From positions 1-7,266 of the forward strand of contig DATDCV010000312.1 in NCBI GenBank assembly GCA_036524155.1: DNA of 7,266 nt, given 5' to 3'. The notes under the pieces are model-generated. The model was not told the origin of the DNA and ran no database searches. It saw only the letters and a program-made list of their open reading frames with translations. Origin of the DNA: DATDCV01 sp036524155. Lineage in GTDB: Bacteria > Verrucomicrobiota > Verrucomicrobiia > Limisphaerales > UBA8199. Position 1 is the stretch's first letter. Every line of letters begins with the position of its first letter. Below are positions 1 through 5,824 of the stretch, in pieces. Made by a program: the position numbers and the translations under genes.

Positions 1-1
1 G

Positions 2-109
2 CAGCACCTCGTTGAGCGCGTTGCGCATCGGGACCTCCCGGCGCTCGAGGCGGCCCTGTTCGTCGATGACGTCGAGCGCGTAGATGTCCTCTGCCAGCAC
101 GTGGTCGTC
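2..109 (-). CDS. Possible partial reading frame of different origin (unidentified)
   Basis: Read on the minus strand, these bases give 36 codons without a stop, including DHVLAEDIYALDVIDEQG and ending in VPMRNALNEVL. The composition looks protein-like, and 34 of 36 third positions are G or C, a stronger bias than in the genes that follow. I do not recognise the family. The frame is open to the left edge of the window and ends where the alginate lyase homology begins. The other strand is also partly open, so coding on this strand is not certain. It may be a fragment of another gene joined here by rearrangement or by misassembly. Confidence 0.25.
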
Positions 110-111
110 GC

Positions 112-588
112 CATGGCACTTACTACGACGTGCAAGTGGCATCGTTCGCACTATTTTTGGGTCAGCGCGACCTGGCGACCCGAGTGCTCGACGCGGCCAA
201 ACAGAAACGCATCGCCACGCAGATCGAGCCGGATGGCCGCCAGCCGCTGGAATTAGCACGCACCAAATCCTGGGGCTACAGCGTTGGCAATCTTTCGGGG
301 CTCATGTCGCTTGCCGCGCTCGGCGAAAGCGTCGGCATTGACTTGTGGCATTACGAAACCCCTGATGGTCGCAGCCTCCGCAAAGCCGTGGACTACCTGC
401 TGCCCTTCGGCATCGGCGAAAAACCGTGGCCACATCAGCAACTCGGCGGCAGCGCCGGACGTGGCTTCGGCCCGCTGCTTCGGCAGGCGGCGGCACATTT
501 TCCCGAGCCCCGCTATCGGGACCTTGTGTCGCGCTTCGCCAAAGTGGAACCCTCCGCCCGCGAGCACCTGTTGCACGCGGCCCTTTGA
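112..588 (+). CDS. Alginate lyase family protein, C-terminal fragment (5' part missing)
   Basis: This is the C-terminal half of an alginate-lyase-family (alpha/alpha toroid) polysaccharide lyase, which cleaves uronic-acid polymers by beta-elimination and normally acts outside the cytoplasm. The frame begins inside the family motif usually read N-N-H-G-T-Y-Y-D-V-Q: H-G-T-Y-Y-D-V-Q is present from 112, but the two preceding residues are Arg-Arg instead of Asn-Asn. The next hallmark, QPLELARTKSWGYS, follows about 40 residues later, then NLSGLMSLAALGE and GIDLWHYETPDG. The frame ends with TGA at 586-588. In-frame GTG at 130 is not a credible start because it falls inside the conserved motif. Going upstream the frame meets TGA at 67-69, so the N-terminal half and signal peptide cannot be encoded in the flanking sequence. 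This is either a truncated pseudogene or a gene cut by a chimeric contig end. The family call is firm; the exact substrate is not. Confidence 0.8.
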   Translation, partial: HGTYYDVQVASFALFLGQRDLATRVLDAAKQKRIATQIEPDGRQPLELARTKSWGYSVGNLSGLMSLAALGESVGIDLWHYETPDGRSLRKAVDYLLPFGIGEKPWPHQQLGGSAGRGFGPLLRQAAAHFPEPRYRDLVSRFAKVEPSAREHLLHAAL

Positions 589-604
589 ATAGGTCCTCCT
601 CTTC

Positions 605-640
605 CACTTTGTCCTTCACTTTGTCCTTCACTTTGTCCTG
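605..640. repeat. Three tandem copies of a 12-bp unit
   Basis: Three adjacent copies of CACTTTGTCCTT lie at 605-616, 617-628 and 629-640, the last differing only at its final base. On the minus strand the unit reads AAGGACAAAGTG. They sit 17 bp after the alginate lyase stop, in the spacer between two converging genes. Because 12 is a multiple of 3 the array is read through as Lys/Asp-rich peptide on the minus strand, but nothing else supports coding there. Confidence 0.85.
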
Positions 641-711
641 TGGTTCGTTGGCATTTCCGGCGATGGGGGACGCAGCGAAAGACAAAGCGAGCTACAAAGT
701 GAAACACAAAG
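607..711. repeat. Imperfect inverted repeat between convergent genes; possible transcription-stop structure
   Basis: The 18 bases at 694-711 (ACAAAGTGAAACACAAAG) are the inverse of the tandem-repeat sequence at 619-636, and equally of 607-624, with 16 of 18 positions matching and a perfect 10-bp core (ACAAAGTGAA). A transcript from either strand could fold back here. The spacer lies between the plus-strand lyase and the minus-strand NUDIX gene, where a bidirectional terminator would be useful. However, the stem is AT-rich, the loop is about 57 to 69 bases, and no clean U-tract follows, so it is not a canonical intrinsic terminator. The rest of the spacer (712-816) shows nothing I can name. 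Confidence 0.45.
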
Positions 712-816
712 AGGAATCCTGAGAAGCAAACGATGGGAACTTGCACCGCGCTGTCGTGGCCGCCATATTTTGGACGTTATCCCGTTCGCGTTTGCAGTCG
801 TTCTCGGGCTGATCCC

Positions 817-1344
817 TCAACCTAATTGCACAAAATACAGCCCCGCATAGATCTTCGGATCCACCAGCACCCCCGCGCGCGCTTTTTCCTCAAGCCAATT
901 GCGCGCCTCCCGCAGGGGAACCTCATGCACCCTGATGTCCTCGTGCGCCACCCCGCCGCCTTTCCCGAGCCTTCGCAAGCCCGAAGCCCGGAATAGCGTC
1001 ACTAGCTCGGAAGTCAAACCGCTCGAGGCTGGCCCAGTGCTCAGCGCCTCCATCCTTTCCGCGGTATAGCCGGTTTCCTCGAGCAACTCGCGTCGCGCCG
1101 CTTCGGCGTGCGATTCATCCCCCGCTTCCGGCTCGTCGCCGATGATCCCGGCGGGCAGCTCCACCGTGCGCGCGTGGCAGGGAATCCGGTATTGTTCCAC
1201 CAGTAGCAGCTTCCCGTCTTCGGTCACCGCGAGAATGATCGCCGCGCCGGTGGCGTTCACCCGGTGAGCGTATTCCCAGCTTCCCTCCCGGATCAGAGAC
1301 AGGAACTTTCCCTTGAACAAAGTCTGTGGCTCCTGGTCGTTCAT
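817..1344 (-). CDS. NUDIX hydrolase, ADP-ribose pyrophosphatase-like
   Basis: This 175-residue cytoplasmic protein is predicted to hydrolyse a nucleoside-diphosphate compound; ADP-ribose (to AMP and ribose 5-phosphate) is the likeliest substrate. The ADP-ribose pyrophosphatase pattern is visible: strand LLLVEQYR (47-53), VELPAG (61-66), then a NUDIX box ending ESHAEAARRELLEETGY (77-93) with metal-binding Glu at 86, 89 and 90, and a downstream GPASSGLTSE segment (104-113) like the substrate loop of this group. The loop between the box glycine (Gly66) and Glu77 has ten residues instead of the canonical five. The ATG at 1344 overlaps the nicotinamidase stop as ATGA, so the two genes are probably translationally coupled and share a message. 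Both act on NAD metabolism, which supports the ADP-ribose assignment without proving it. Length is normal for the family. Other NDP-sugars cannot be excluded. Confidence 0.9.
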   Translation of the reverse strand: MNDQEPQTLFKGKFLSLIREGSWEYAHRVNATGAAIILAVTEDGKLLLVEQYRIPCHARTVELPAGIIGDEPEAGDESHAEAARRELLEETGYTAERMEALSTGPASSGLTSELVTLFRASGLRRLGKGGGVAHEDIRVHEVPLREARNWLEEKARAGVLVDPKIYAGLYFVQLG

Positions 1345-1961
1345 CCGATTTTCAGTTCATTGCTGTGCAGAACTTCGACACCCGCGGACCGCATCTCCCG
1401 CAGGGCCCGTTCAACATCCCCGGGCTGCACGTTGACTCCCCGGCAGGCGTCCTCGATCACATGCGTCCGGAGCCCCAGTCCCAGCCCATCGAACGCGGTG
1501 AATCTCACGCAATAATCCGTCGCCAGCCCGGCGATGTAAATCTCCCTCACCCGCTTATCTTTCAGCCACTCGCTCAGCCCGGTCGAGCGGCGGTCCGCGT
1601 TGTCGAAGAACCCGCTGTAGCTGTCAATTTCGGGATCGATGCCCTTTTGAAAAACCTGTTGAATGCGCCGCCGGTCAAAGCCCGGCGCGAAGTCCGCCCC
1701 CTTGGTGTTTTGCACGCAATGTACCGGCCACAAGGTTTGCGGCAGCCCGCCCAGCTTCACCTCGTCGTAGACGCGCTTGCCGGGATGGTTCGCCGCAAAG
1801 CTGCCGTGGTTTGCCGGGTGCCAGTCTTGCGTCGCCACCACGACCTCGAATCCGGGCTGGAGCCGGTTGGCGATGGGAACCACCGCATCGCCCTCGGGAA
1901 CCGCCAGGGCGCCGCCGGGTAGAAAATCGTTCTGTAAATCGACTAGGATTAGAGCAACCAT
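1341..1961 (-). CDS. pncA: Nicotinamidase
   Basis: This 206-residue cytoplasmic isochorismatase-fold enzyme deamidates nicotinamide to nicotinate and ammonia, the first step of the Preiss-Handler route of NAD salvage. All hallmark residues are visible: catalytic Asp8 in LILVDLQNDF, Lys106 in FQKG, nucleophile Cys151 in GLATDYCV, and metal ligands Asp46 and His48 (QDWHPANHGSF, with His52 nearby) and His81 in WPVHCVQ. FLPGGALAV after the first Asp is typical of bacterial PncA, and the length matches. The start is ATG at 1961, seven residues before the catalytic Asp as expected; no strong ribosome binding site precedes it, though a purine-rich stretch lies further upstream (1991-2051 on the opposite strand). 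Its stop overlaps the start of the NUDIX gene by 4 bp (ATGA). It appears to be the first gene of a two-gene unit. Confidence 0.95.
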   Translation of the reverse strand: MVALILVDLQNDFLPGGALAVPEGDAVVPIANRLQPGFEVVVATQDWHPANHGSFAANHPGKRVYDEVKLGGLPQTLWPVHCVQNTKGADFAPGFDRRRIQQVFQKGIDPEIDSYSGFFDNADRRSTGLSEWLKDKRVREIYIAGLATDYCVRFTAFDGLGLGLRTHVIEDACRGVNVQPGDVERALREMRSAGVEVLHSNELKIG

Positions 1962-2068
1962 AAAGCCATACGCTAACTCACCGATTACTGTCTTCTCCCT
2001 CCGCCTTCAGCCTTTGTATTCTTCCCCATTCCCTTGCCTCCATTCCTCTGCCAACACCCCTCTGAGAA
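1962..2068. other. Spacer between recJ and pncA: polypyrimidine tract and a degenerate octamer-repeat copy
   Basis: Bases 1991-2051 are almost entirely C and T on the plus strand, hence purine-rich on the strand of the pncA message. Bases 1972-1990 (GCTAACTCACCGATTACTG) resemble the octamer array at 2069-2100 with a few changes, as if a decayed copy lies at the other end of the spacer. Any pncA promoter should lie here, but I cannot point to convincing -35 and -10 boxes. Confidence 0.4.
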
Positions 2069-2100
2069 CTCACTGATTCACTGATTCGCTAATTCACTGA
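2069..2100. repeat. Four tandem octamers (TTCACTGA type) spanning the recJ stop codon
   Basis: The four consecutive 8-bp units are CTCACTGA, TTCACTGA, TTCGCTAA and TTCACTGA. On the minus strand the consensus is TCAGTGAA. The recJ TGA (2096-2094) lies inside the last unit, so the array provides the natural stop. Because each unit carries a stop triplet and 8 is not a multiple of 3, the array has stops in all three frames on both strands. The same octamer recurs at 4054-4085. Confidence 0.9.
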
Positions 2101-3887
2101 CTGTTGTTCGGTTTCCAATCCAGCACCTTAAGCTGCACCGTCCGTCGCCCGTTGTATTGGTTGATTTGCGGCGCGAACGCCAGGTCGAAACGGCCCACCG
2201 GCAGCATCTCATTCCCTGCGCGCCACCAAACGGCTTCCAGCGAGCTGGCCCCGTCGGTGACCCACATTTTGACATGCTGTTTCTCGGCCCCGAGACGCTG
2301 CAACGGCCGCTGGTGAACGAGGCCCCGCGCACAGAACTGGACCGCCGGGTTGCCTTGCCCGACCGGCTTGAGTCGCGCCAGGTGAAGCAGGCACTCGAGG
2401 TTCATCTCCTCCAGACCTACCTCCCCGTCGATCCGCAAAAGCGGTTGCAGTTCCTCCGGTTTCAACGAGCGCCGCGCCAATTCGTTCAGCCGGTTCCTGA
2501 ACTCATCCATCTTGTCCGGAACAACCGTCACACCCGCCGCCATGGCATGGCCACCGTGTCTGGCCAGCAAATCGTCGCATTCGCGCAGCGCTCCCGCGAG
2601 ATCGAATCCGGCGATGCTCCGGCCCGACCCCCGCCAGTACTCACCCTCTCCGCCGACAATGATGGTCGGCCGGTAAAACTGCTGCAGCACCCGCGCCGCG
2701 ACGATGCCTACCACGCCGATGTGCCACTGACTCTGGCCCTCCACAATGACGAAGTGCTCCTCCGGGTTGAACCTGGCCCGTATCGCGCTCACCACTTCTT
2801 CGGCGATAGCGCGCTCGATTTTTTGCCGGTCCCGGTTGCATGCGTCGAGCGTTTGTGCCAGCGGCAGCGCTTCGGTCGCGTCGCGGGCAAGCAATAATTG
2901 GAGCGCGGCCTCGGCGGTTTCCAGGCGCCCGGCGGCATTGAGGCGCGGCGCCAACTGGAACCCGACCTCGTAGGTTCCTACGGGCGTCGGGCATTGAGCG
3001 ACTTTTTTCAGCGCCACCAATCCCGGGCGATCAGTCGCGTTTAGACGGTGCAGGCCCGCAGCCACCAAAATCCGGTTCTCACCGGTCAGTGGTACGATGT
3101 CCGCGACCGTCCCCAGCGCAACCAGGTCCAACACCGAGCGCAAATCGAACTCACTGGCTCCCCGCAGCCCGGTCTCGCGTCCCCGCTTTACCAGCGCATG
3201 CGCCAGCTTGAAGGCCAGGCCCGCGGAGCAAAGCTCGGTGAACGCAGCACAAGCGTCCCGCCTGTAGCCGTTTTCGTCACCGCCCTGAACCGGGCCGGAC
3301 TGTGCGACAGGCTGCCTGCCGGCACTGCCCTCGCAGTGAGGATTCACCAGCGCGAGCGCTGCCGGGGCAGGGGAGGACACCTGGTGATGGTCCAGCACGA
3401 TGACATCGACCCCACGGCTTCTTAACCACGCGATGGAATCCACCGTCGTTGACCCGCAATCCACCGCCAGCAGCAGCGACACCGGGAACTTCCTCAGGCA
3501 GTTCTGAACTGCTTCCTGACTCAGGCCGTACCCTTCGTCCATCCGATGTGGCAGATAATAATCGACCGACCACCCCAGTCTCCGCAGCACCAGCAGCAAA
3601 AGCGCCGTCGATGTCACGCCATCGACATCGTAGTCGCCGAAGATGACAAGGTGCTCCCCTCGCTCGCGGGCCTGGAAGAGCCGGTCGACCGCTGCGGCCA
3701 TATCGGGCAGCAGGAACGGATCACGCAGATCCTGGAGCCGTGGTTCGAGAAACCTTCCGATTGCATCGGCATCGCTCAAGCTGCGGTTGACAAGACACTG
3801 CGCAAGCAGCGGAGGGATCTTCAGGTTGTTCGCCAGTTGCCCAGCCAATAACGGCTGCGCCGGCGCCAGCGACCAGCGATACTTCAT
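2094..3887 (-). CDS. recJ: Single-stranded-DNA-specific 5'-3' exonuclease RecJ
   Basis: RecJ degrades single-stranded DNA 5' to 3' and works in RecF-pathway recombination, mismatch repair and base-excision repair. This 597-residue protein has the DHH-family metal motifs in order: GDYDVDG (84-90), AVDCG with Asp143 (141-145) and LDHH (165-168), then GTVADIVPL (259-267), QLAPRLNAAGRL (311-322) and the DHHA1-type GGHAMAAG (445-452). A C-terminal oligonucleotide-binding domain includes KPVGQGNPAVQF and ends at NGRRTVQLKVLDW, the usual RecJ terminus. ATG at 3887 fits the N-terminal family pattern; no clear Shine-Dalgarno is seen. The oddity is residues 189-214, between VNPHCEGS and AFTELCSAGLAFKLA, where relatives have only a short link: about 26 additional residues rich in Gly, Gln and Arg (see the repeat entry at 3246-3323). 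No catalytic motif is disturbed, so the enzyme is probably active. Its TGA is part of an octamer repeat array. It stands apart from its neighbours. Confidence 0.96.
   Translation of the reverse strand: MKYRWSLAPAQPLLAGQLANNLKIPPLLAQCLVNRSLSDADAIGRFLEPRLQDLRDPFLLPDMAAAVDRLFQARERGEHLVIFGDYDVDGVTSTALLLLVLRRLGWSVDYYLPHRMDEGYGLSQEAVQNCLRKFPVSLLLAVDCGSTTVDSIAWLRSRGVDVIVLDHHQVSSPAPAALALVNPHCEGSAGRQPVAQSGPVQGGDENGYRRDACAAFTELCSAGLAFKLAHALVKRGRETGLRGASEFDLRSVLDLVALGTVADIVPLTGENRILVAAGLHRLNATDRPGLVALKKVAQCPTPVGTYEVGFQLAPRLNAAGRLETAEAALQLLLARDATEALPLAQTLDACNRDRQKIERAIAEEVVSAIRARFNPEEHFVIVEGQSQWHIGVVGIVAARVLQQFYRPTIIVGGEGEYWRGSGRSIAGFDLAGALRECDDLLARHGGHAMAAGVTVVPDKMDEFRNRLNELARRSLKPEELQPLLRIDGEVGLEEMNLECLLHLARLKPVGQGNPAVQFCARGLVHQRPLQRLGAEKQHVKMWVTDGASSLEAVWWRAGNEMLPVGRFDLAFAPQINQYNGRRTVQLKVLDWKPNNSQ
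3246..3323 (-). repeat. In-frame palindromic-repeat insertion inside recJ (about 26 codons)
   Basis: This segment encodes recJ residues 189-214, beginning AGRQPVAQSGP and ending NGYRRDACA. It interrupts a linker that in known RecJ proteins runs directly from the NP-x-x-x-G turn to the L-C/A-G-x-G-x-A-F-K helix. Its ends form an imperfect inverted repeat: GCCTGT at 3260-3265 pairs with ACAGGC at 3307-3312, with the flanking GC at 3267-3268 and 3304-3305 also pairing across one mismatch. The RRDACA peptide, from a GGCGGGACGCTTGTGC-like DNA, resembles interspersed repeats I remember being translated inside proteins of Verrucomicrobiota-like genomes. That memory is not a database result. The boundaries are good to a few codons. 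Confidence 0.55.
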
Positions 3888-3951
3888 AAACTGCCGCTCA
3901 AAGTGACCGAAACCGCCCCCTCAATCAACCTTTCCTCATTTCCGTTTCGCG

Positions 3952-4007
3952 CTTCAACGTTTCAACGCTTTAACGCTTTAACGCTCCAACGCTTCAACGG
4001 TTCAACG
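3952..4007. repeat. Seven tandem octamers (CTTCAACG type) upstream of recJ
   Basis: Seven consecutive 8-bp units are present with no gaps: CTTCAACG, TTTCAACG, CTTTAACG twice, CTCCAACG, CTTCAACG and GTTCAACG. On the minus strand the unit is CGTTGAAG. Variation is limited to the first four bases, while AACG is invariant in all seven. The array starts 65 bp upstream of the recJ ATG, in the spacer that must also carry the recJ promoter. It places stop triplets in all three minus-strand frames. Confidence 0.92.
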
Positions 4008-4053
4008 CCCTCGCGTCCCAAGCCTCCACCCCTATTCAATCAGCCCGTCCTAA

Positions 4054-4085
4054 TTCGCTGATTCACTAATTCACTGACTCACTCA
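4054..4085. repeat. Four tandem octamers (TTCACTGA type) after the ABC permease stop
   Basis: The units are TTCGCTGA, TTCACTAA, TTCACTGA and CTCACTCA, the same octamer family and period as at 2069-2100, about 2 kb away beside an unrelated gene. The array starts 8 bp beyond the permease TAG (4096-4094) when read in the gene's direction. It contains stops in all three frames on both strands. It is separated from the CTTCAACG array by about 46 bp with no recognisable feature. Confidence 0.9.
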
Positions 4086-4093
4086 TTCTTTTC

Positions 4094-5824
4094 CTACTCC
4101 ACGTCCTCGGTGACTTCCTTCAGGATCGCTTGCTCCCGCCGCCGCAACAGCCGGCCTTGCGCCGGCAAAACCGCCCCGTAGAAAGCCAGGATTCCGCCCA
4201 GCAAGGCCACGGACCCGAGCAGGTTCACCGGCAGCCACGGCACCCAACCCATCAGCAGGCAGGCAGCTTCCAGTCCCGCCGGCAGCAGCACCGGCGCCAG
4301 CAACACCGGCGTGAGCACCATAGTGATGAAGACCGACAGCATCACGACGGCCTTGGGTTTCTTCGCTTGCAGCGACCCGAGCGCCAGCCTGTAAGGCGTC
4401 AGCATCGACGCGAGATTGGATATGATGCTGAACAGGAAAAACGCCGCCGGAATTTGCAGCAGCCCCGCCAGAAACACCGTCGGCGACATCCGAAACATCA
4501 ACGCCGCCAAAACCAGCATGATCACCCCGATCGCGCCTGCGAATGGAAACAACGCCAGGTTCTTCGCCAAGAGCACTTGCTCGCGCCGCACGGGCAGCAG
4601 CACCAGCGCCCGAAATCCATTCCGGTCCAGCCCGAATACGTTGCTCATGGTCTGCACCAGCGAAAAGGTAGCCAGCGCGGCTGCTCCCGCTGCCGCCAGC
4701 GGCCCCATGTAAGGCGCCGCCTGCCGCGCCTTCGTTATGTTCAGTGAACCCACCACCACGATCATCACCACGGGCACGATCAACACCATCTTCAGCTCGG
4801 GCGCCCGCAGTTGCGACCGCAGCGTTGCCATCGTTAACGCCGCCGTGTCCTCCCGCAGCCACGGTAACCGGCGTTCCACCAGCAACCGCCGGTTGGCATC
4901 CCGCGCCACTTTCGGCGCCGCCTTCACTCCCTCGTCTGCTCCCTGGTAAAAGCGCAGCGTCGCCTTGTAAGCCCTCATCAGCCCCAGCACCCCAATCAGC
5001 GCGCTCGCCGCCACGCCGGCCGCCGCGGGCCAGATCGTTCCCTCCCGCAACGTCATCGCCCCGTAACCCACCCAGCCCACCGGCACCGCCAGGTGCGCCT
5101 CGATCACGCCTTCGCCGAGTTGCGGCTTGCCCCCGCCCCGCGACTGCCCCTGCGCGGGCTCTGACTGGGCCGCTCCGCGGTCCCGCCCGCGATGCCCGAA
5201 AAAGCCCGAGGAACTGAACAGCAGGTTCGGCAACTGCGCGACTAAAATGAAAACCACCGTAATCCACACGATCACCGCCCGCCGCCTCCGCTTGTTCGTC
5301 ATCAATGCCGCCAGCCAGCCCCGCAGGCAATACGTCCACGCGCTCACCATGAACACGAAGGTCAGCACCAGCAACATCAACCACGCCATCCGCGGCCCCA
5401 CCCCAAACACCAGGCCGGCGCCCGCCCCGACCATCGCCGGCACCAGCAACACGATTCCCGGCGTCAGGTGCGACAGAACATAGTTGAAAACAAACACCTG
5501 CCTCAGCGTCACCGGCAAATGCAGCAGCTTCGGCAAATCAATGCTCTCCGATCTTTGGATCTCGACCACCAGGCCCATCAGCCAGAACAATAAAAACACG
5601 AACACCGCGCAGTCCCACACCACCAGCAACACCTGTGGCTGCAGTTTCGGCAGCCCCAGCGCACCCGCCAGGAATCCCCCCGCCCCCGCCGCCACTCCGC
5701 CCAAAACTAGGACCACCAGCGCGATCATCGACACGACCATGTTGAGCGTGCCCGCGCGCGCGAACATGTTGCGTGTCAGGCGCCATCTCAGCCACGCAAT
5801 AGCCTGGAGCTGTTCCCAGTTCAT
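4094..5824 (-). CDS. ABC-2 type transporter permease, large about 12-segment membrane protein
   Basis: This 576-residue integral membrane protein should form the transmembrane channel of an exporter driven by the adjacent ATPase. Hydrophobic stretches fitting membrane helices lie roughly at 29-53, 66-88, 112-138, 147-168, 184-204, 265-284, 344-362, 376-397, 423-444, 448-470, 493-517 and 535-556. A basic N-terminus (WLRWRLTRNMFAR) precedes the first one. A hydrophilic Gly/Arg/Gln-rich loop (about 207-238) separates the first five, and another charged loop lies near 285-343. Common ABC-2 permeases have about six helices, so this may be a two-half polypeptide forming the whole channel. The ATG at 5824 overlaps the ATPase stop as ATGA, implying coupled translation. 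The substrate cannot be read from sequence; efflux of a drug, lipid or polysaccharide is possible. The C-terminus is charged (EVTEDVE). Confidence is high for the transporter role and low for the cargo. Confidence 0.88.
   Translation of the reverse strand: MNWEQLQAIAWLRWRLTRNMFARAGTLNMVVSMIALVVLVLGGVAAGAGGFLAGALGLPKLQPQVLLVVWDCAVFVFLLFWLMGLVVEIQRSESIDLPKLLHLPVTLRQVFVFNYVLSHLTPGIVLLVPAMVGAGAGLVFGVGPRMAWLMLLVLTFVFMVSAWTYCLRGWLAALMTNKRRRRAVIVWITVVFILVAQLPNLLFSSSGFFGHRGRDRGAAQSEPAQGQSRGGGKPQLGEGVIEAHLAVPVGWVGYGAMTLREGTIWPAAAGVAASALIGVLGLMRAYKATLRFYQGADEGVKAAPKVARDANRRLLVERRLPWLREDTAALTMATLRSQLRAPELKMVLIVPVVMIVVVGSLNITKARQAAPYMGPLAAAGAAALATFSLVQTMSNVFGLDRNGFRALVLLPVRREQVLLAKNLALFPFAGAIGVIMLVLAALMFRMSPTVFLAGLLQIPAAFFLFSIISNLASMLTPYRLALGSLQAKKPKAVVMLSVFITMVLTPVLLAPVLLPAGLEAACLLMGWVPWLPVNLLGSVALLGGILAFYGAVLPAQGRLLRRREQAILKEVTEDVE

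Noticed and set aside
84..341. 85-codon plus-strand frame overlapping the alginate lyase fragment
   Set aside because: It is out of frame with the lyase homology and shows no protein-like pattern.
666..722. Short Lys-rich frame starting MGDAAKDK in the convergent spacer
   Set aside because: It is the translation of the inverted copy of the 12-bp repeat, with no ribosome binding site and only 18 codons.
1326..1922. 198-codon open frame on the plus strand
   Set aside because: It is antisense to pncA, which carries a full catalytic set.
2157..2897. 246-codon open frame on the plus strand
   Set aside because: It is antisense to recJ, whose motifs are complete and in order; the antisense product has no family features.
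3952..4085. Possible CRISPR array
   Set aside because: The units are 8 bp and directly adjacent without unique spacers, and there are no cas genes.
4083..5384. 433-codon open frame on the minus strand inside the ABC permease
   Set aside because: It is offset from the permease frame, is almost wholly Ala/Gly/Arg/Asp as expected for a shifted GC-rich membrane gene, and has no recognisable motif.
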